Part shown: positions 26,691 to 36,680 of the stretch, piece after piece | Layout of the letters: each line of letters begins with the position of its first letter | Position numbering within the stretch: position 1 is the stretch's first letter | NCBI RefSeq assembly: GCF_008271365.1 | Contig: NZ_CP043430.1 | Coordinates: 1,116,001 to 1,180,000 of the forward strand | Direction of reading: 5' to 3' | DNA length: 64,000 nt | Source: Microbacterium sp. 1S1 | GTDB taxonomy: Bacteria > Actinomycetota > Actinomycetes > Actinomycetales > Microbacteriaceae | Made by a program: the position numbers and the translations under genes | Notes under the pieces: model-generated | Seen by the model: only the letters and a program-made list of their open reading frames with translations | Told to the model about the DNA's origin: nothing | The model's database searches: none

Positions 26691-27646
26691 GCGAGAAGCA
26701 CACGCACCGTGTCGGGCGACCACTCGACGAGCAGGCGGCTCGGGATCGCGCGGTGCAGGTCGCAGTACTCGGTAACCCCGAGACCCTGCGCACCCTGAGC
26801 GCCTTGGCATCCGGTATGCACGAATCTGACCTTGCCGGCGAACTCGGTATCGATTCCACCGGTGTCGATCAAGCGCTCAGGTCATTGCAGATGGCCGGTC
26901 TCATCCGGCGCGAGAAGAGCGATGCATGGATGCCAACGATCGACGCGTGGGTGCGTTTCGGACGTCTGCTCAGCAGCGATTCTCTGACAGCGGGATCCCC
27001 AGAGAATCCCGTGATGGCGCTTCCTCGTGCGGTTGGCACCGTGGTTGAAGACCTCGCGTATCGCTTCAGTTCTACGTTCAGTCGAGAAACGGTCGCAGGA
27101 TACGTCGCTCAAAGCTATCGGCTGCTGAGCCAACGGACGCGGGTCCGTGAGCACCTGTTGACGATGACGGCGCGGTACGCCGCGGACCGCCTAGACGCTC
27201 TCGCCACGGCCCAAGGCCTGGTACTACGGGACACCCCGGAGGTGCTATTCGTCTGCGTGCAGAACGCTGGGAGGTCGCAGATGGCGGGGGCGTTCTTGCG
27301 GCATTTCGCGGGCGGACGTGTTCACGTGCGCACCGCCGGGTCTGCTCCATCGGACACAGCGCATCCTCGCGTGGCTGCGGCGCTGAGCGAAGTCGGGGTT
27401 GAGCTGTGGGGCGAGTTCCCCAAACCGCTCACGGATGAAGTCGTGCGTGCGGCGGACTACGTCATCACGATGGGGTGCGGCGACTCGTGCCCGATTTTCC
27501 CCGGGCGACGCTACATGGAATGGGATCTCGCCGATCCGCTCGAGCTCGATGATGTCGGTCTTCGCGCCGTGCGTGATGAGGTCCGCTCACGGGTTCTTGA
27601 CCTTCTTCAGGAACTGGGCATCGAGGCTCAGGAGGCGAGCCGGTAG
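26687..27646 (+). CDS. Arsenate reductase fused to N-terminal winged helix and helical bundle
   Basis: 319 aa. Residues 20-85 form an ArsR-like winged helix (LAGELGIDSTGVDQALRSL). Residues 125-170 are a three-helix bundle (AVGTVVEDLAYRFSSTFSRE). The C-terminal 140 residues are a low-molecular-weight phosphatase-type ArsC: the loop CVQNAGRSQMAG and the redox cysteines in TMGCGDSCPIFPG are intact. It reduces arsenate to arsenite in the cytosol, probably using the thioredoxin pair encoded at 37.4-38.7 kb. It overlaps the convergent regulator gene by 19 bp. Confidence 0.82.
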   Translation: MSEKHTHRVGRPLDEQAARDRAVQVAVLGNPETLRTLSALASGMHESDLAGELGIDSTGVDQALRSLQMAGLIRREKSDAWMPTIDAWVRFGRLLSSDSLTAGSPENPVMALPRAVGTVVEDLAYRFSSTFSRETVAGYVAQSYRLLSQRTRVREHLLTMTARYAADRLDALATAQGLVLRDTPEVLFVCVQNAGRSQMAGAFLRHFAGGRVHVRTAGSAPSDTAHPRVAAALSEVGVELWGEFPKPLTDEVVRAADYVITMGCGDSCPIFPGRRYMEWDLADPLELDDVGLRAVRDEVRSRVLDLLQELGIEAQEASR

Positions 27647-28317
27647 CCGGCGACGCGGACAGTTTCGATCAGCGCCTGTGCTGGTGCGAAGGCGGCCAGT
27701 CGCGAGCGGAGTTTTGTCATTGCTACCCGCACTGAGGCGTGGGGATCTTCGAGGTCGGATCCGAAGGAAAGTGCTAGAGCGTCGATGCTCACACTGTCTG
27801 GGTAGGCGCGGATGATCTGATGCAGCAGCTCGAATTCTCGTGCGGGTAGCAGCAGCGCGTGATCTTGCCAGCGCAGGCTTCTGTGCGAGACGTCGAGCGT
27901 CAATTCCCCGATACGCAGTGTGCGATCTGGAGGGGCGGATCGTGGATGCAGCCGTGACACTTCGCGCAGTCGGTCCGGGGTGACGGGGAGTCGGACGGTA
28001 CCGCGCACTCCGGCACTCATCGCCGCTGCGATTGTCGCGGTTTCCGTCGCATCGGAGATACCCAGGAATAGGGCACCGTCGCACACGGGACCCGCGATCT
28101 GGATGATCGCGGCGAGCTTCTCGAATGGTTCTCCGCTGCCGAGGACGAGGGATGCGTGATGGTCGTGCGCGAGGTCAGCGAGCGCTTCGACGACTTCTGC
28201 GTGGACGGTAACGGGGACTCCCGCATGGCGGAACTCGGCAAAGCTCCCGCGCAGTACGTCGGGTCCGCGTCCGTGGAGCACGAACCGCGGGTTCCCATCC
28301 CTGCCGGTGTCGGTCAT
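27628..28317 (-). CDS. OmpR-type DNA-binding regulator with degenerate receiver, in pst operon
   Basis: 229 aa. The C-terminal half (about 125-228) is a PhoB-like winged helix: [30 protein letters not shown] and [10 protein letters not shown]. The N-terminal half has the length of a receiver but lacks the usual acidic pocket and phospho-aspartate context. No histidine kinase is nearby. Its ATG overlaps the pstB stop, so it is the last gene of the Pst operon, where phoU would often be. A phosphorylation-independent regulator of phosphate or arsenate genes is inferred. Confidence 0.75.
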   Translation of the reverse strand: MTDTGRDGNPRFVLHGRGPDVLRGSFAEFRHAGVPVTVHAEVVEALADLAHDHHASLVLGSGEPFEKLAAIIQIAGPVCDGALFLGISDATETATIAAAMSAGVRGTVRLPVTPDRLREVSRLHPRSAPPDRTLRIGELTLDVSHRSLRWQDHALLLPAREFELLHQIIRAYPDSVSIDALALSFGSDLEDPHASVRVAMTKLRSRLAAFAPAQALIETVRVAGYRLAS

Positions 28318-29177
28318 CCGAATCGTCCGCTGATGTAGTCCTCGGTCCGCTGGTCTTGTGGCTGTTCGAAGATGTTGCGGGTGAGGTCGTATTCGACGAG
28401 CACGCCGGTGCGGTCACCGGTGCTCTCGTCGGCGAGGGCGGTGAAGAATGCGGTGCGATCGGCCACGCGCGCTGCCTGCTGCATGTTGTGGGTGACGATG
28501 ATGATCGTGTAGTCCTTGCGAAGCTCGTGCATGAGGTCTTCGATCCGAGACGTGGCGATCGGGTCAAGGGCGGAGCAGGGCTCGTCCATCAGGATCACGT
28601 CGGGTTGTACAGCGATCGTCCGCGCGATGCACAGGCGCTGCTGTTGACCGCCGGAGAGGCCGAACGCGGATTGCTTGAGCTTGTCCTTCACTTCGCCCCA
28701 GAGGGCGGAGCGGGTCAGTGCCTCTTCGACGAGGTCGTCCATGTTGTCGACTTTCATCCCGGTGACCCTAGGGCCGTAGGCGATGTTGTCGTAGATCGAT
28801 TTCGGGAACGGGTTGGGCTTTTGGAACACCATGCCGATCCGCCGACGGACCTCGATCGGATCCACGGCTTTGGCGTAGATGTCCTCGTCTTGGAAGAGGA
28901 CGGTGCCTTCCACGCGGGCACCGTCGACGAGGTCGTTCATGCGGTTCAGGGAGCGCAGCAGCGTTGATTTTCCGCATCCGGAGGGGCCGATGAGCGCGGT
29001 GATCTCGTTACGCCCGAACTCGAGGTTGACGCCGGTCACGGCCCGGAACTCGCCGTAGTACACGTTGACGTCTTCGCAGCGGATCAGGCCACTGGGGGTG
29101 GCGGCGAGCCGTCGTGTTTCGGCGGCATGGAAGTTCGTGTGCGTCGCTGTCGCGGCGCTGCCTGTGGGAGTGCTCAT
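28314..29177 (-). CDS. pstB: Phosphate ABC transporter ATP-binding protein
   Basis: 287 aa. The Walker A GPSGCGKS, the PstB-typical [20 protein letters not shown], the signature [13 protein letters not shown] and the Walker [14 protein letters not shown] are all present. A Thr/Ala-rich N-terminal extension of about 30 residues precedes the domain. It energises phosphate import with PstS, PstC and PstA, encoded directly upstream. The gap to pstA is 2 bp. Confidence 0.95.
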   Translation of the reverse strand: MSTPTGSAATATHTNFHAAETRRLAATPSGLIRCEDVNVYYGEFRAVTGVNLEFGRNEITALIGPSGCGKSTLLRSLNRMNDLVDGARVEGTVLFQDEDIYAKAVDPIEVRRRIGMVFQKPNPFPKSIYDNIAYGPRVTGMKVDNMDDLVEEALTRSALWGEVKDKLKQSAFGLSGGQQQRLCIARTIAVQPDVILMDEPCSALDPIATSRIEDLMHELRKDYTIIIVTHNMQQAARVADRTAFFTALADESTGDRTGVLVEYDLTRNIFEQPQDQRTEDYISGRFG

Positions 29178-29179
29178 GG

Positions 29180-30094
29180 TTACCACCGTTTCTGGAACTT
29201 GTTGCGGATGAAGATCGCGAGCGCGTTCATCAGGATGAGGACGGCGAGCAGCAGGATGCTGGTGGCGCCGGCGAGTTCGTGGAAGCCTTCTTGCGGGCGG
29301 CCGGTCCAGTTGAAGATCTGGATCGGCAGCGTGGTGTAGCCGCTGAGGAGCCCGTTCGGGTCGAAGGTGATGTACACCAGCGCGCCGAGCACGAGCAGCG
29401 GGGCGGCCTCCCCGAGTGCGCGGGAGAGCGCGAGGATGGAGCCGGTTGCGATCCCGGGAACGGATGCGGGGAGCACTTGTCTCCACGTGGTCTGCCATTG
29501 TGTGGCGCCGAGTGCGAGAGATCCGTCGCGAATCTCTCGCGGGACCGCGCGCAGTGCTTCTCTGGTCGCGATGATGATCACCGGCAGGATGAGCAGTGTC
29601 AGGGCGAACGCCCCGCCGATGACGATGTTCTTGTTGGTGACGCCGAGCATCGAGAGGAACGCGAGCGCGAGGAGCCCGTACACGATCGAGGGCACTGCGG
29701 CGAGGTTCTGCACGTTGAGTTCGATGAACCGGTTGAACCACCGCTTCCGGTCGGCGAACTCTTCCAGGTGCACGGCGGCGGCGATCCCGAGCGGGAGTGT
29801 CATCACGGCGGTCGCACCGATCGCCCACACGGATCCGAGGATGGCGGGCCGGGCTCCGGCCTCGTCGGGGTCGGCGGAGGGGAAGTTGAACAGCAGCGCC
29901 GTGGAGAGCTTGTTCTGCCCGGTGAGGAAGATCGTGATCAGAAGGGTGATGAGCACCGCGAACGCGACGAACAGGGAGAGCCACAACAGCAGCAGGAACG
30001 CCAGTGCGCTCGGGCGCATCTCACCGTTGCGGCCGGTCGCGATGGGGGCCGAAGCGCGCAACGGCTGCGTCGCGGTCGTCGAGGTGGGGGACAT
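29180..30094 (-). CDS. pstA: Phosphate ABC transporter permease
   Basis: 304 aa. Six membrane helices begin after a 30-residue polar head. The family segments [20 protein letters not shown] and [17 protein letters not shown] (the EAA loop) and [15 protein letters not shown] are visible. The ATG overlaps the pstC stop by one base (TGATG). Confidence 0.93.
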   Translation of the reverse strand: MSPTSTTATQPLRASAPIATGRNGEMRPSALAFLLLLWLSLFVAFAVLITLLITIFLTGQNKLSTALLFNFPSADPDEAGARPAILGSVWAIGATAVMTLPLGIAAAVHLEEFADRKRWFNRFIELNVQNLAAVPSIVYGLLALAFLSMLGVTNKNIVIGGAFALTLLILPVIIIATREALRAVPREIRDGSLALGATQWQTTWRQVLPASVPGIATGSILALSRALGEAAPLLVLGALVYITFDPNGLLSGYTTLPIQIFNWTGRPQEGFHELAGATSILLLAVLILMNALAIFIRNKFQKRW

Positions 30095-31050
30095 CAGTAG
30101 GCCTCCCGGAAGCGGCGGACGAAACGGATGCTGATGAAGTTGATCAGCAAGGTGATGAGGAACAGCAGCAGCCCGACCGCGAACAGGGTGTTGTATTCGA
30201 GGCTCCCGACCCGGGAGTCGCCGAGCGCGGCGTTGGCGATGAATCCCGTCATCGTCTGCCCCTGATCGAGCGGGTTGGTGACGAGTTGCGCTTGGTTGCC
30301 GGCGGCGATGGCGACGATCATGGTTTCGCCGACCGCTCGGGAGATGCCCAGTACGACGGCCGCGACGATCCCGGACAGGGCGGCGGGGAACACGACGCGG
30401 AGGGTGGTCTGCATCCGGTTCGCCCCGAGCGCGGCGCTGCCCTGGCGGAGCGCCTGCGGGACAGCGGACATGGCGTCTTCTGCGATCGACGCGATCGTCG
30501 GGATGATCATCACACCCATGACGAGGCCCGCCGCGAGAACACTGAACGCCCCGGTTGGAAGGTGAAGCCAGTCCCGCAGGACGGTGCCTTGCACGAACTG
30601 CAGGGCGAAGAACCCATACACGACCGTGGGGATGCCCGCGAGGATCTCGAGCAACGGTTTGAGAACCTTGCGGACGCGGGGGCGGGCGTACTCGGCGAGC
30701 AGCGTTGCAGCCCCGAGCCCGAACGGCACCGCCACGAGCAGCGCGATGAGCGTGGTCCACAAGGTCGCGGTGACCAGAGGCAGCACGCCGAACGACGCGT
30801 CCGCGAAGCGTGGCGCCCACCGGGTGCCGAACAGGAACTCCAGGACCGGGACCTCGGCGAAGAAGCTCAGCGACGGGATAAGCAGCGCGATGAGGATCCC
30901 CACCGTCGTCACGACGGTGACGGCTGCAGCCAGGCGCAGGGCGAGCTTGATGAGGAACTCGCCGGGGCGGCGGCGGCCGGCGAAACTGCTGGCGGGGGCA
31001 GGGGCCCGGCCAGAAGCCGGACCCCCACGCCGTTCAATGATGGCGGTCAT
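30094..31050 (-). CDS. pstC: Phosphate ABC transporter permease
   Basis: 318 aa with six predicted helices. LEILAGIPTVVYGFFALQFV, PQALRQGSAALGANRMQT and ISRAVGETMIVAIAAG are the conserved PstC segments, including the EAA loop. It pairs with PstA as the membrane channel. It lies 14 bp downstream of pstS. Confidence 0.93.
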   Translation of the reverse strand: MTAIIERRGGPASGRAPAPASSFAGRRRPGEFLIKLALRLAAAVTVVTTVGILIALLIPSLSFFAEVPVLEFLFGTRWAPRFADASFGVLPLVTATLWTTLIALLVAVPFGLGAATLLAEYARPRVRKVLKPLLEILAGIPTVVYGFFALQFVQGTVLRDWLHLPTGAFSVLAAGLVMGVMIIPTIASIAEDAMSAVPQALRQGSAALGANRMQTTLRVVFPAALSGIVAAVVLGISRAVGETMIVAIAAGNQAQLVTNPLDQGQTMTGFIANAALGDSRVGSLEYNTLFAVGLLLFLITLLINFISIRFVRRFREAY

Positions 31051-31064
31051 GGAGCGTGCGGTGC

Positions 31065-32030
31065 TCAGCCGAGCGAGGCGAGCTCGTCGGTGGCGGTGGT
31101 GACCTGGTCCTCGGTCAACGGCACGAACAGTGCACGCTCAGCGATCTCCGCGGAGTTGGCGACGTAGAAGTCGATGAACGACTTCACCTGCTCCTTGTCG
31201 ACGTACGAGGCGTTGTTCACGTAGATGAACAGGGGGCGACCCAGCGGGGTGTAGGTGCCGTCCTGCACGGTCTCGGTGCTCGGCATCACGCCGTCGACGG
31301 CGACTGCCTTCACGACACCTTCGTTCTCTTCGACGTAGCTGAGGCCGAGGAACCCGATCGCGCCGACGTCTCCCGCAACGCCCTGGATGGTGATGTTGTC
31401 ATCTTCGGAGGGGCTGTAGTCGGTGCGGATCGCACCGTCTTCGCCGTTGATCTCCTCGGTGAAGTAGTCGAACGTGCCCGAGTCGGTGCCGGCGCCGAAG
31501 AGCGTGATGGCCTGGTCGGGGAAGCTGGGATCGACCTGGTTCCAGTTCGTGATCTTGCCCTCCGCCTCCGGCCCCCAGATCAGGTTGAGCTGCTCAACGG
31601 TCAAGTCCTCCGCCCAGTCATTCTCCGGGTTCACGATGACTGACAGGCCGTCGTTGGCGGCGACGATCTCGGTGTACTTGATGCCGGCGGCCTCGCAGTC
31701 CGCAGCTTCCTCGTCCTTGATCGGACGCGACGCGTTGGACACATCCGTCTCGCCGGCGCAGAACGTCTTGAAGCCACCACCGGTACCCGACGTCGCGACC
31801 GAGACGTTCACGCCGCTCTCCTCATCGCGGAACAGGTCAGCGGCGGCCTCAGTCAGCGGGGCGACGGTCGACGAACCGTCGGTGTTCACCGAACCGGTCA
31901 GTCCGCCCCCGCTCGCGCCGGATCCAGAGGTGTCACCACCGGAGGGCTGCCCGCCGCACCCGCTCAGGGCTAGTGCCCCGACCAGGACCAATGCGGTGGA
32001 CGCGAAGATCTGTGCTGTGGACTTTCGCAC
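31065..32030 (-). CDS. pstS: Phosphate-binding lipoprotein of Pst system
   Basis: 321 aa from the GTG at 32030, preceded by GAAGGAAG at good spacing; an ATG at 32045 has no ribosome site. The signal peptide ends in a lipobox (ALSGC), and a Gly/Ser-rich linker follows. Phosphate-contact segments are visible: NTDGSSTVAPLTEAAADLF, VATSGTGGGFKTFCAGE, DVSNASRP and GTDSGTFDYF. High-selectivity PstS proteins keep out arsenate, which explains the link with the arsenic genes on both sides. A PHO box lies about 100 bp upstream. Confidence 0.93.
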   Translation of the reverse strand: MRKSTAQIFASTALVLVGALALSGCGGQPSGGDTSGSGASGGGLTGSVNTDGSSTVAPLTEAAADLFRDEESGVNVSVATSGTGGGFKTFCAGETDVSNASRPIKDEEAADCEAAGIKYTEIVAANDGLSVIVNPENDWAEDLTVEQLNLIWGPEAEGKITNWNQVDPSFPDQAITLFGAGTDSGTFDYFTEEINGEDGAIRTDYSPSEDDNITIQGVAGDVGAIGFLGLSYVEENEGVVKAVAVDGVMPSTETVQDGTYTPLGRPLFIYVNNASYVDKEQVKSFIDFYVANSAEIAERALFVPLTEDQVTTATDELASLG

Positions 32031-32111
32031 GTGTGCTTCCTTCATCTCAGGTATTCGAGGGATGAAGCAGCCGAGTCGCCGCTTCACATAGATGCTTGTC
32101 TATCCGACGTA

Positions 32112-32147
32112 GTTATAGAAGGCTATCTATATGAACGTGAGGTGAAC
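32112..32147 (-). promoter_or_regulatory. PHO box and promoter of pstSCAB
   Basis: On the minus strand GTTCACCTCAC is followed at once by GTTCATATAG, two direct repeats of about 11 bp as in actinobacterial PhoP/PHO boxes. A -10 candidate TATAAC lies at 32117-32112. The site places pst under phosphate-starvation control by a PhoP/RegX3-type regulator. Confidence 0.65.
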
Positions 32148-32280
32148 GGCGACGAAAGGGTTCGTTGATCTTCCCGCCCGGGTGTCGGATCGTGCCGTGA
32201 TCGACGCGATGATCAGGTGCGCGGATGTCGCGCGTCGTCAAGGCTTCGCGGGCGGCGAGATCTCGACAGAAAGGACTCAC

Positions 32281-33750
32281 ATGCACCTGGTCGTGATCGG
32301 AGGAAGCGACGCGGGAATCTCCGCGGCGCTCCGTGCCCGAGAGGTGGACGAATCCGCTGATGTGACGGTCGTCGTTGCCGATGCGTACCCGAACTTCTCC
32401 ATCTGCGGCATCCCTTATTACTTCTCGCGGGAGGTGCAACCGTGGCAGTCCCTCGCACATCGCACGCTCGCCGATCTGGAAGCGGCCGGCCTCCAGGTGC
32501 GCACCAACACGCTCGCGACAGGCATCAGCGTCGACGCCCGCACCCTCGCGGTGCGGACCAGCGATGGAGCGGGGTCCGCCATTCCTTACGATGCGCTCGT
32601 CGTCGGGACGGGTGCATCCGCGTCGACGGCGGGTATCCACGGGACCGACCGGCTCGGGCCTGCGGACGGTGTGCATACGCTCCACACGATGGGTGACACC
32701 TTCGCTCTTGAGAGCTACATCGATGAGCATCAACCGTCGACGGCGATCATCATCGGCGCGGGGTACGTCGGCCTCGAGATGGCCGAAGCGCTCACCATCC
32801 GCGGACTCCAGGTCACGCAGCTGCAACGCGGACCCCAGGTGCTCTCCACCCTCGACACGGAGCTCGGAGCGCTCGTGCGCGACGAGCTCCACCGCAATGG
32901 CGTCACGGTGGAAACGGGCATGCAGGTGCACGATATCGGTCGCGACAGTGGGCTCCTTGCGGTCCAGGGCACCCGCGACGGTGCCCCGTTCGTGCGTCGC
33001 GCCGAGCTGGTCCTCGTCGTGGTGGGTGTGCGCCCCAATGTGGAGCTCCTCACCGGAATCGGGGCACGAACCGGAGCCGGCGGCGCCGTCATCGTGGACG
33101 AACGGATGCAGACAGGGATTCCGCAGATCTGGGCGGGCGGGGACGGTGTGATCACCCGTCATCGCCTTCTCGGCGACACGTATCTTCCGCTCGGCACGAC
33201 CGCGCACAAACAAGGGCGCGTCGCGGGCGCGAACGCGGTCGGCGCCGATGCGCGATTCCACGGCAGCCTGGGAACCCAGGTCGTGAAGGTGTTCGACCTG
33301 GTAGCTGCACGCACGGGCCTTCGCGATCACGAAGCCGAGACCGCGGGGCATCGGCCGCACAGCCACACCGTCACTGCCGACGACCACAAGCGCTACTACC
33401 CAGGCGCCACCCCGATCCATATCCGTGTGACCGGAGACCTTGAATCGGGGCGTCTCCTCGGCGCGCAACTGGTCGGATCGCGCAGCGCCGAGATCTCCAA
33501 GCGCGTCGATACATTCGCGACCGCACTGCACCACAGCATGTCCGTAGATGCGATCAGCGACCTCGACCTGTCTTATACCCCGCCGCTCGGCTCCCCCTGG
33601 GATGCGGTGCAGATCGCTACCCAAGCGTGGAGCACGTCAACCCGCGCAGCGGGATCGACGATCCCCGCCCACGCCGATACGTCGCGCAGTTTGGAGGCGG
33701 ACGGCATCGACGGGGCGGAGAGATCAGGTGAAGCGGGCGAAGGTGAGTGA
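32281..33750 (+). CDS. CoA-disulfide reductase/NADH oxidase-like flavoprotein
   Basis: 489 aa from the ATG at 32281 with AAAGGA upstream. An FAD loop (VVIGGSDAGISAALRARE) and an NAD(P) loop (IIIGAGYVGLEMAEAL) are present. The single active cysteine is in FSICGIPYYFS, the pattern of CoA-disulfide reductases and related NADH oxidases. The C-terminal domain has LQG-like and PPLGSPWDAVQIA segments of the dimerisation domain. In an arsenic cluster it may maintain low-molecular-weight thiols; that role is inferred. It ends 27 bp inside the convergent MFS gene. Confidence 0.82.
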   Translation: MHLVVIGGSDAGISAALRAREVDESADVTVVVADAYPNFSICGIPYYFSREVQPWQSLAHRTLADLEAAGLQVRTNTLATGISVDARTLAVRTSDGAGSAIPYDALVVGTGASASTAGIHGTDRLGPADGVHTLHTMGDTFALESYIDEHQPSTAIIIGAGYVGLEMAEALTIRGLQVTQLQRGPQVLSTLDTELGALVRDELHRNGVTVETGMQVHDIGRDSGLLAVQGTRDGAPFVRRAELVLVVVGVRPNVELLTGIGARTGAGGAVIVDERMQTGIPQIWAGGDGVITRHRLLGDTYLPLGTTAHKQGRVAGANAVGADARFHGSLGTQVVKVFDLVAARTGLRDHEAETAGHRPHSHTVTADDHKRYYPGATPIHIRVTGDLESGRLLGAQLVGSRSAEISKRVDTFATALHHSMSVDAISDLDLSYTPPLGSPWDAVQIATQAWSTSTRAAGSTIPAHADTSRSLEADGIDGAERSGEAGEGE

Positions 33751-34896
33751 CAGCCCGGCGAACCCCACAGCAACCCACGCCATGGCGGAGTACGACCCCG
33801 TCGCCACCGCGATGAGTGGGCCGAGCGCGGGACCGACCGCACCGATCGCCGTGATCGGTGCGGCGAAGACACCATTGATCGAGCCGTAGTTCCGGGTGCC
33901 CCACCGGTCAGCGACGGCAGAGCCCTGCACAAGCGTCTGTGCACCGCGCACGGCTCCGACCCCCACGCCGATACTGATGAGCAGCCACGGCGGGCCGGGC
34001 ACGATCGCGATCAGAGCAAGCCCGATGGCGCTCAGCCCTGCCGTCGCCGCCAACGCCACCCAGGGTGCGGCGGTGTGTGGGACGGCGACATACAGCAGTC
34101 GGCCGATCACCTGGCCGGCGCCGAGCAGCCCCAGCGCCCATGCGGCGAGCTCGTACGTCATCCCCTTCTCAGTGAACAGCGGAATGATTGCGAGTGTGAC
34201 GCTGAACAGCGCCGCCGCCAGGGTGAGCATCGACGCCTCGAGCATCCAGAAGCGTCGCGTGCGCACCACGCTCGCCACCGTGTGGTGATCGGCCGATGCA
34301 CCATGAATGACGGGTGGCCAGGACGACTCGAGGAAGAACCAATGCAACGGTGTGGTCGTCACCACGAGGACGACGGCGAGGACAAGAAACACCGACCGCC
34401 AATCCATCATCGACAGCAACATGGCGACGAGGGGAGCAAAGACGGTCGACGCCAATCCTCCCGCGAGGGTGAGGATCGTCATTGCACCCCGGCGGCGGTC
34501 TCCGTACCGGCGAGCAATCACCGTGAACGCGGCCTGGTACAACACCGCGGCCTGCGCGGTCCCCGCCACGATCCACCCCGCCGTGAACACGACAAGATCC
34601 GGCGCGGCCGCCACGATGACCAGCCCACCCGCACCGACGATGCTTCCCACGGTCATGATCATCCGAGGCCCACGCTCGTCGAGCCAGCGCCCGACAACGA
34701 CGCCCGCGATCGCCGAAGCAACGAGTCCACCCGAGAACGACAATGTGACCAGCACCACGGGCCACCCTGTCTCGTCCGCGATCGCGGGCGAGGCGACGAT
34801 CAACGCGTAGAACAAAATGCCCCAGCTGATGACCTGACCCAGCGACAGCGCGACAAGCCGACCCCCGAACCGGGAGCCCGCGGCCCGAGCGGTCAC
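33724..34896 (-). CDS. MFS transporter of the arsenic cluster
   Basis: 390 aa from a GTG at 34896 that overlaps the ArsR stop by 4 nt. Twelve hydrophobic helices with the OxlT/monocarboxylate-like pattern are seen (SLGQVISWGILFYALIVASP, GRWLDERGPRMIM, YGSINGVFAAPITAIGAVGP). Co-transcription with an arsenic sensor suggests export of an arsenical, possibly an organic or conjugated one. Without GAPDH nearby it is not an obvious ArsJ. Confidence 0.78.
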   Translation of the reverse strand: MTARAAGSRFGGRLVALSLGQVISWGILFYALIVASPAIADETGWPVVLVTLSFSGGLVASAIAGVVVGRWLDERGPRMIMTVGSIVGAGGLVIVAAAPDLVVFTAGWIVAGTAQAAVLYQAAFTVIARRYGDRRRGAMTILTLAGGLASTVFAPLVAMLLSMMDWRSVFLVLAVVLVVTTTPLHWFFLESSWPPVIHGASADHHTVASVVRTRRFWMLEASMLTLAAALFSVTLAIIPLFTEKGMTYELAAWALGLLGAGQVIGRLLYVAVPHTAAPWVALAATAGLSAIGLALIAIVPGPPWLLISIGVGVGAVRGAQTLVQGSAVADRWGTRNYGSINGVFAAPITAIGAVGPALGPLIAVATGSYSAMAWVAVGFAGLSLTFARFT

Positions 34897-35237
34897 ACCG
34901 AACGAAGAGTGTCCGCGGCGGCGTCCAGCGCCCCGTCGGTGATCGCGAAGTACGCCCACTTCCCTCGCTGCTCGCGGGTGACGAGCCCCGCGTCGGCGAG
35001 CAGCTTCATGTGGTGCGACACCGTGCCCTGCGACAGTCCGACCGGAGCGGTGAGGTCGCAGATGCACGCCTCCCCACCGTCACCGGCGGCAATCAGCGAC
35101 AACAGGCGCACCCGTGTCGGATCCCCGAGCGCTTTGAAGACCCGTGCGACGCGCTCCGCGTCCTCGACCGTGATCGCTGCTGTCACCCGAGGGGCGCAGC
35201 AGGACGTCGAGGTGTCGAGGGTGGCAGGAAGACTCAT
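34893..35237 (-). CDS. arsR: ArsR arsenic-responsive repressor
   Basis: 114 aa from the ATG at 35237. A TSTSCCAPRV segment lies near the N-terminus. The winged helix has VARVFKALGDPTRVRLLSLI and the metal site EACICDLTAPVGLSQGTVSH: Cys-Ile-Cys at the helix start is the classic As(III) motif. It is divergent from a flavoprotein gene; two ArsR-type inverted repeats lie between them. No ribosome site is visible, so a leaderless transcript is likely. Confidence 0.87.
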   Translation of the reverse strand: MSLPATLDTSTSCCAPRVTAAITVEDAERVARVFKALGDPTRVRLLSLIAAGDGGEACICDLTAPVGLSQGTVSHHMKLLADAGLVTREQRGKWAYFAITDGALDAAADTLRSV

Positions 35238-35255
35238 GACACCAGTATCGCACGC

Positions 35256-35307
35256 ATTGACAAACTTCGATAGGAGGAGCAGGCTATTCATATTGAAGTT
35301 TTTCGAT
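35256..35307. promoter_or_regulatory. Two ArsR-type operators in a divergent promoter
   Basis: ATTGACAAACTTCGAT (35256-35271) and ATTGAAGTTTTTCGAT (35292-35307) are two imperfect inverted repeats of the ATTGAA-N4-TTCGAT type, 36 bp apart. One serves each divergent gene. They share the same half-sites, so one ArsR should bind both. Confidence 0.65.
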
Positions 35308-35320
35308 TTGAGGAGATGTG

Positions 35321-36619
35321 ATGAACGAGCTTCCCGTCGTAGTCATCGGCGCCGGCCCCCAAGGGCTTGCTGCGGCCGCCCACCTGACGGAGCGAGGCAT
35401 CGCCGTGACGGTCGTTGAGCGAGGCGATGGACCAGCTGCTGCGGTGTCCGAGTGGGGACATGTGCGCCTGTTCTCCAGCTGGCCGGAACTCACCGACACG
35501 GCCGCGCGGCGTCTGCTGGAGCCGACCGGGTGGACCGCACCGCACTCGGGTTACCCCACGGGAGCCGAATGGGTCGCCGGCTACCTGGACCCGCTCGCCC
35601 GCGTCCTCGGTGACCGCGTCATCTACTCGACCACCGTCACCGGTGTCGCCCGCAAAGGCCGGGACCTGATGGTCGACAGCGGCCGCAAGGGGCAGCCGTT
35701 CATCGTGCACACCCGGGACACGCAGGGGGCAGAAGGTCGGATCTCCGCGCGCGCCGTCATCGACGCCAGCGGCACATGGGCGCTCCCGAACCCTGCCGGG
35801 GCGGACGGGCTGCCCGCGCTCGGCGAGCGGGCCGCGGCCGCACGGATCTCATACCGCATCCCGGAGGATGTCTCCGCGTGTGCGGGGCAGCACCTGGTCG
35901 TGATCGGTGCCGGGCACTCCGCGGTGCATGCCGTCCTCCGGCTGAGCGAGTTGGCGCGCACGACCCCAGGCACCCGGGTGACGTGGCTGCTGCGTCGCGG
36001 CACGACGGGCAACGTCTTCGGTGGTGGAGCGGGCGATGAATTGCCCGAGCGTGCAGCTCTGGGCACTCGAGCGCGCAAGGTGATCGAAGCCGGTGTTGTC
36101 GACGTGGTGACGGGCTTCCGCGTCGCCGAGTTCCACGACGAGGCGGCGGGGCTGCGCATCGTCGCGGAGAACGGCAAGGAGGTCGACGGGGTGTCCCGGG
36201 TGTTCGCGCTGACCGGGTTCCGTCCCGATGTGAGCATCCTGTCGGAGATGCGCATCGATCTGGATGCGTCGCTGGAGGCGGTCGCCGGGATCGCGGAGGA
36301 GATCAACCCGAACGTCCACTCCTGCGGATCGATCGGCGCCACCGGGGCCCGCGACCTCACCCAGCCGGAGCCAGACTTCTTCATCGTCGGCGCAAAAAGC
36401 TACGGCCGCGCCCCTACCTTCCTCGCTCTCACCGGGTTCGAGCAAGTCCGCAGCGTCGCCGCGCACCTCGCGGGCGATCATGCAGGAGCCGAGCGCAACG
36501 AGCTCATCCTTCCCGACACCGGCGTCTGCGGCGGATCCGGAGACTTCGACGGGGCCGGAAGCAGTTGCTGCGCGGCGCCGGTCATCCAGCTCGAGCCCAC
36601 CCGCGTCGCCGTCGGCTGA
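35321..36619 (+). CDS. FAD/NAD(P)-binding oxidoreductase of ars operon (ArsO-like)
   Basis: 432 aa from the ATG at 35321 with AGGAG 5 nt upstream. Two Rossmann loops are present, VVIGAGPQGLAAAAHLTERG for FAD and VVIGAGHSAVHAVLRL for NAD(P)H, as in flavin monooxygenases. The C-terminal 30 residues carry two cysteine patches (DTGVCGGSGD and GSSCCAAPVI). It is divergent from an ArsR-controlled exporter and followed by a gene for a tiny Cys-Ala-Cys protein. Flavoproteins called ArsO are known in arsenic islands but their reaction is unresolved. Confidence 0.75.
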   Translation: MNELPVVVIGAGPQGLAAAAHLTERGIAVTVVERGDGPAAAVSEWGHVRLFSSWPELTDTAARRLLEPTGWTAPHSGYPTGAEWVAGYLDPLARVLGDRVIYSTTVTGVARKGRDLMVDSGRKGQPFIVHTRDTQGAEGRISARAVIDASGTWALPNPAGADGLPALGERAAAARISYRIPEDVSACAGQHLVVIGAGHSAVHAVLRLSELARTTPGTRVTWLLRRGTTGNVFGGGAGDELPERAALGTRARKVIEAGVVDVVTGFRVAEFHDEAAGLRIVAENGKEVDGVSRVFALTGFRPDVSILSEMRIDLDASLEAVAGIAEEINPNVHSCGSIGATGARDLTQPEPDFFIVGAKSYGRAPTFLALTGFEQVRSVAAHLAGDHAGAERNELILPDTGVCGGSGDFDGAGSSCCAAPVIQLEPTRVAVG

Positions 36620-36680
36620 CCGGCAGCTCGAGCCACCACCCAGCGCCCCGCGGGGCGCAATCAACCCAAGGAGTACTCAC

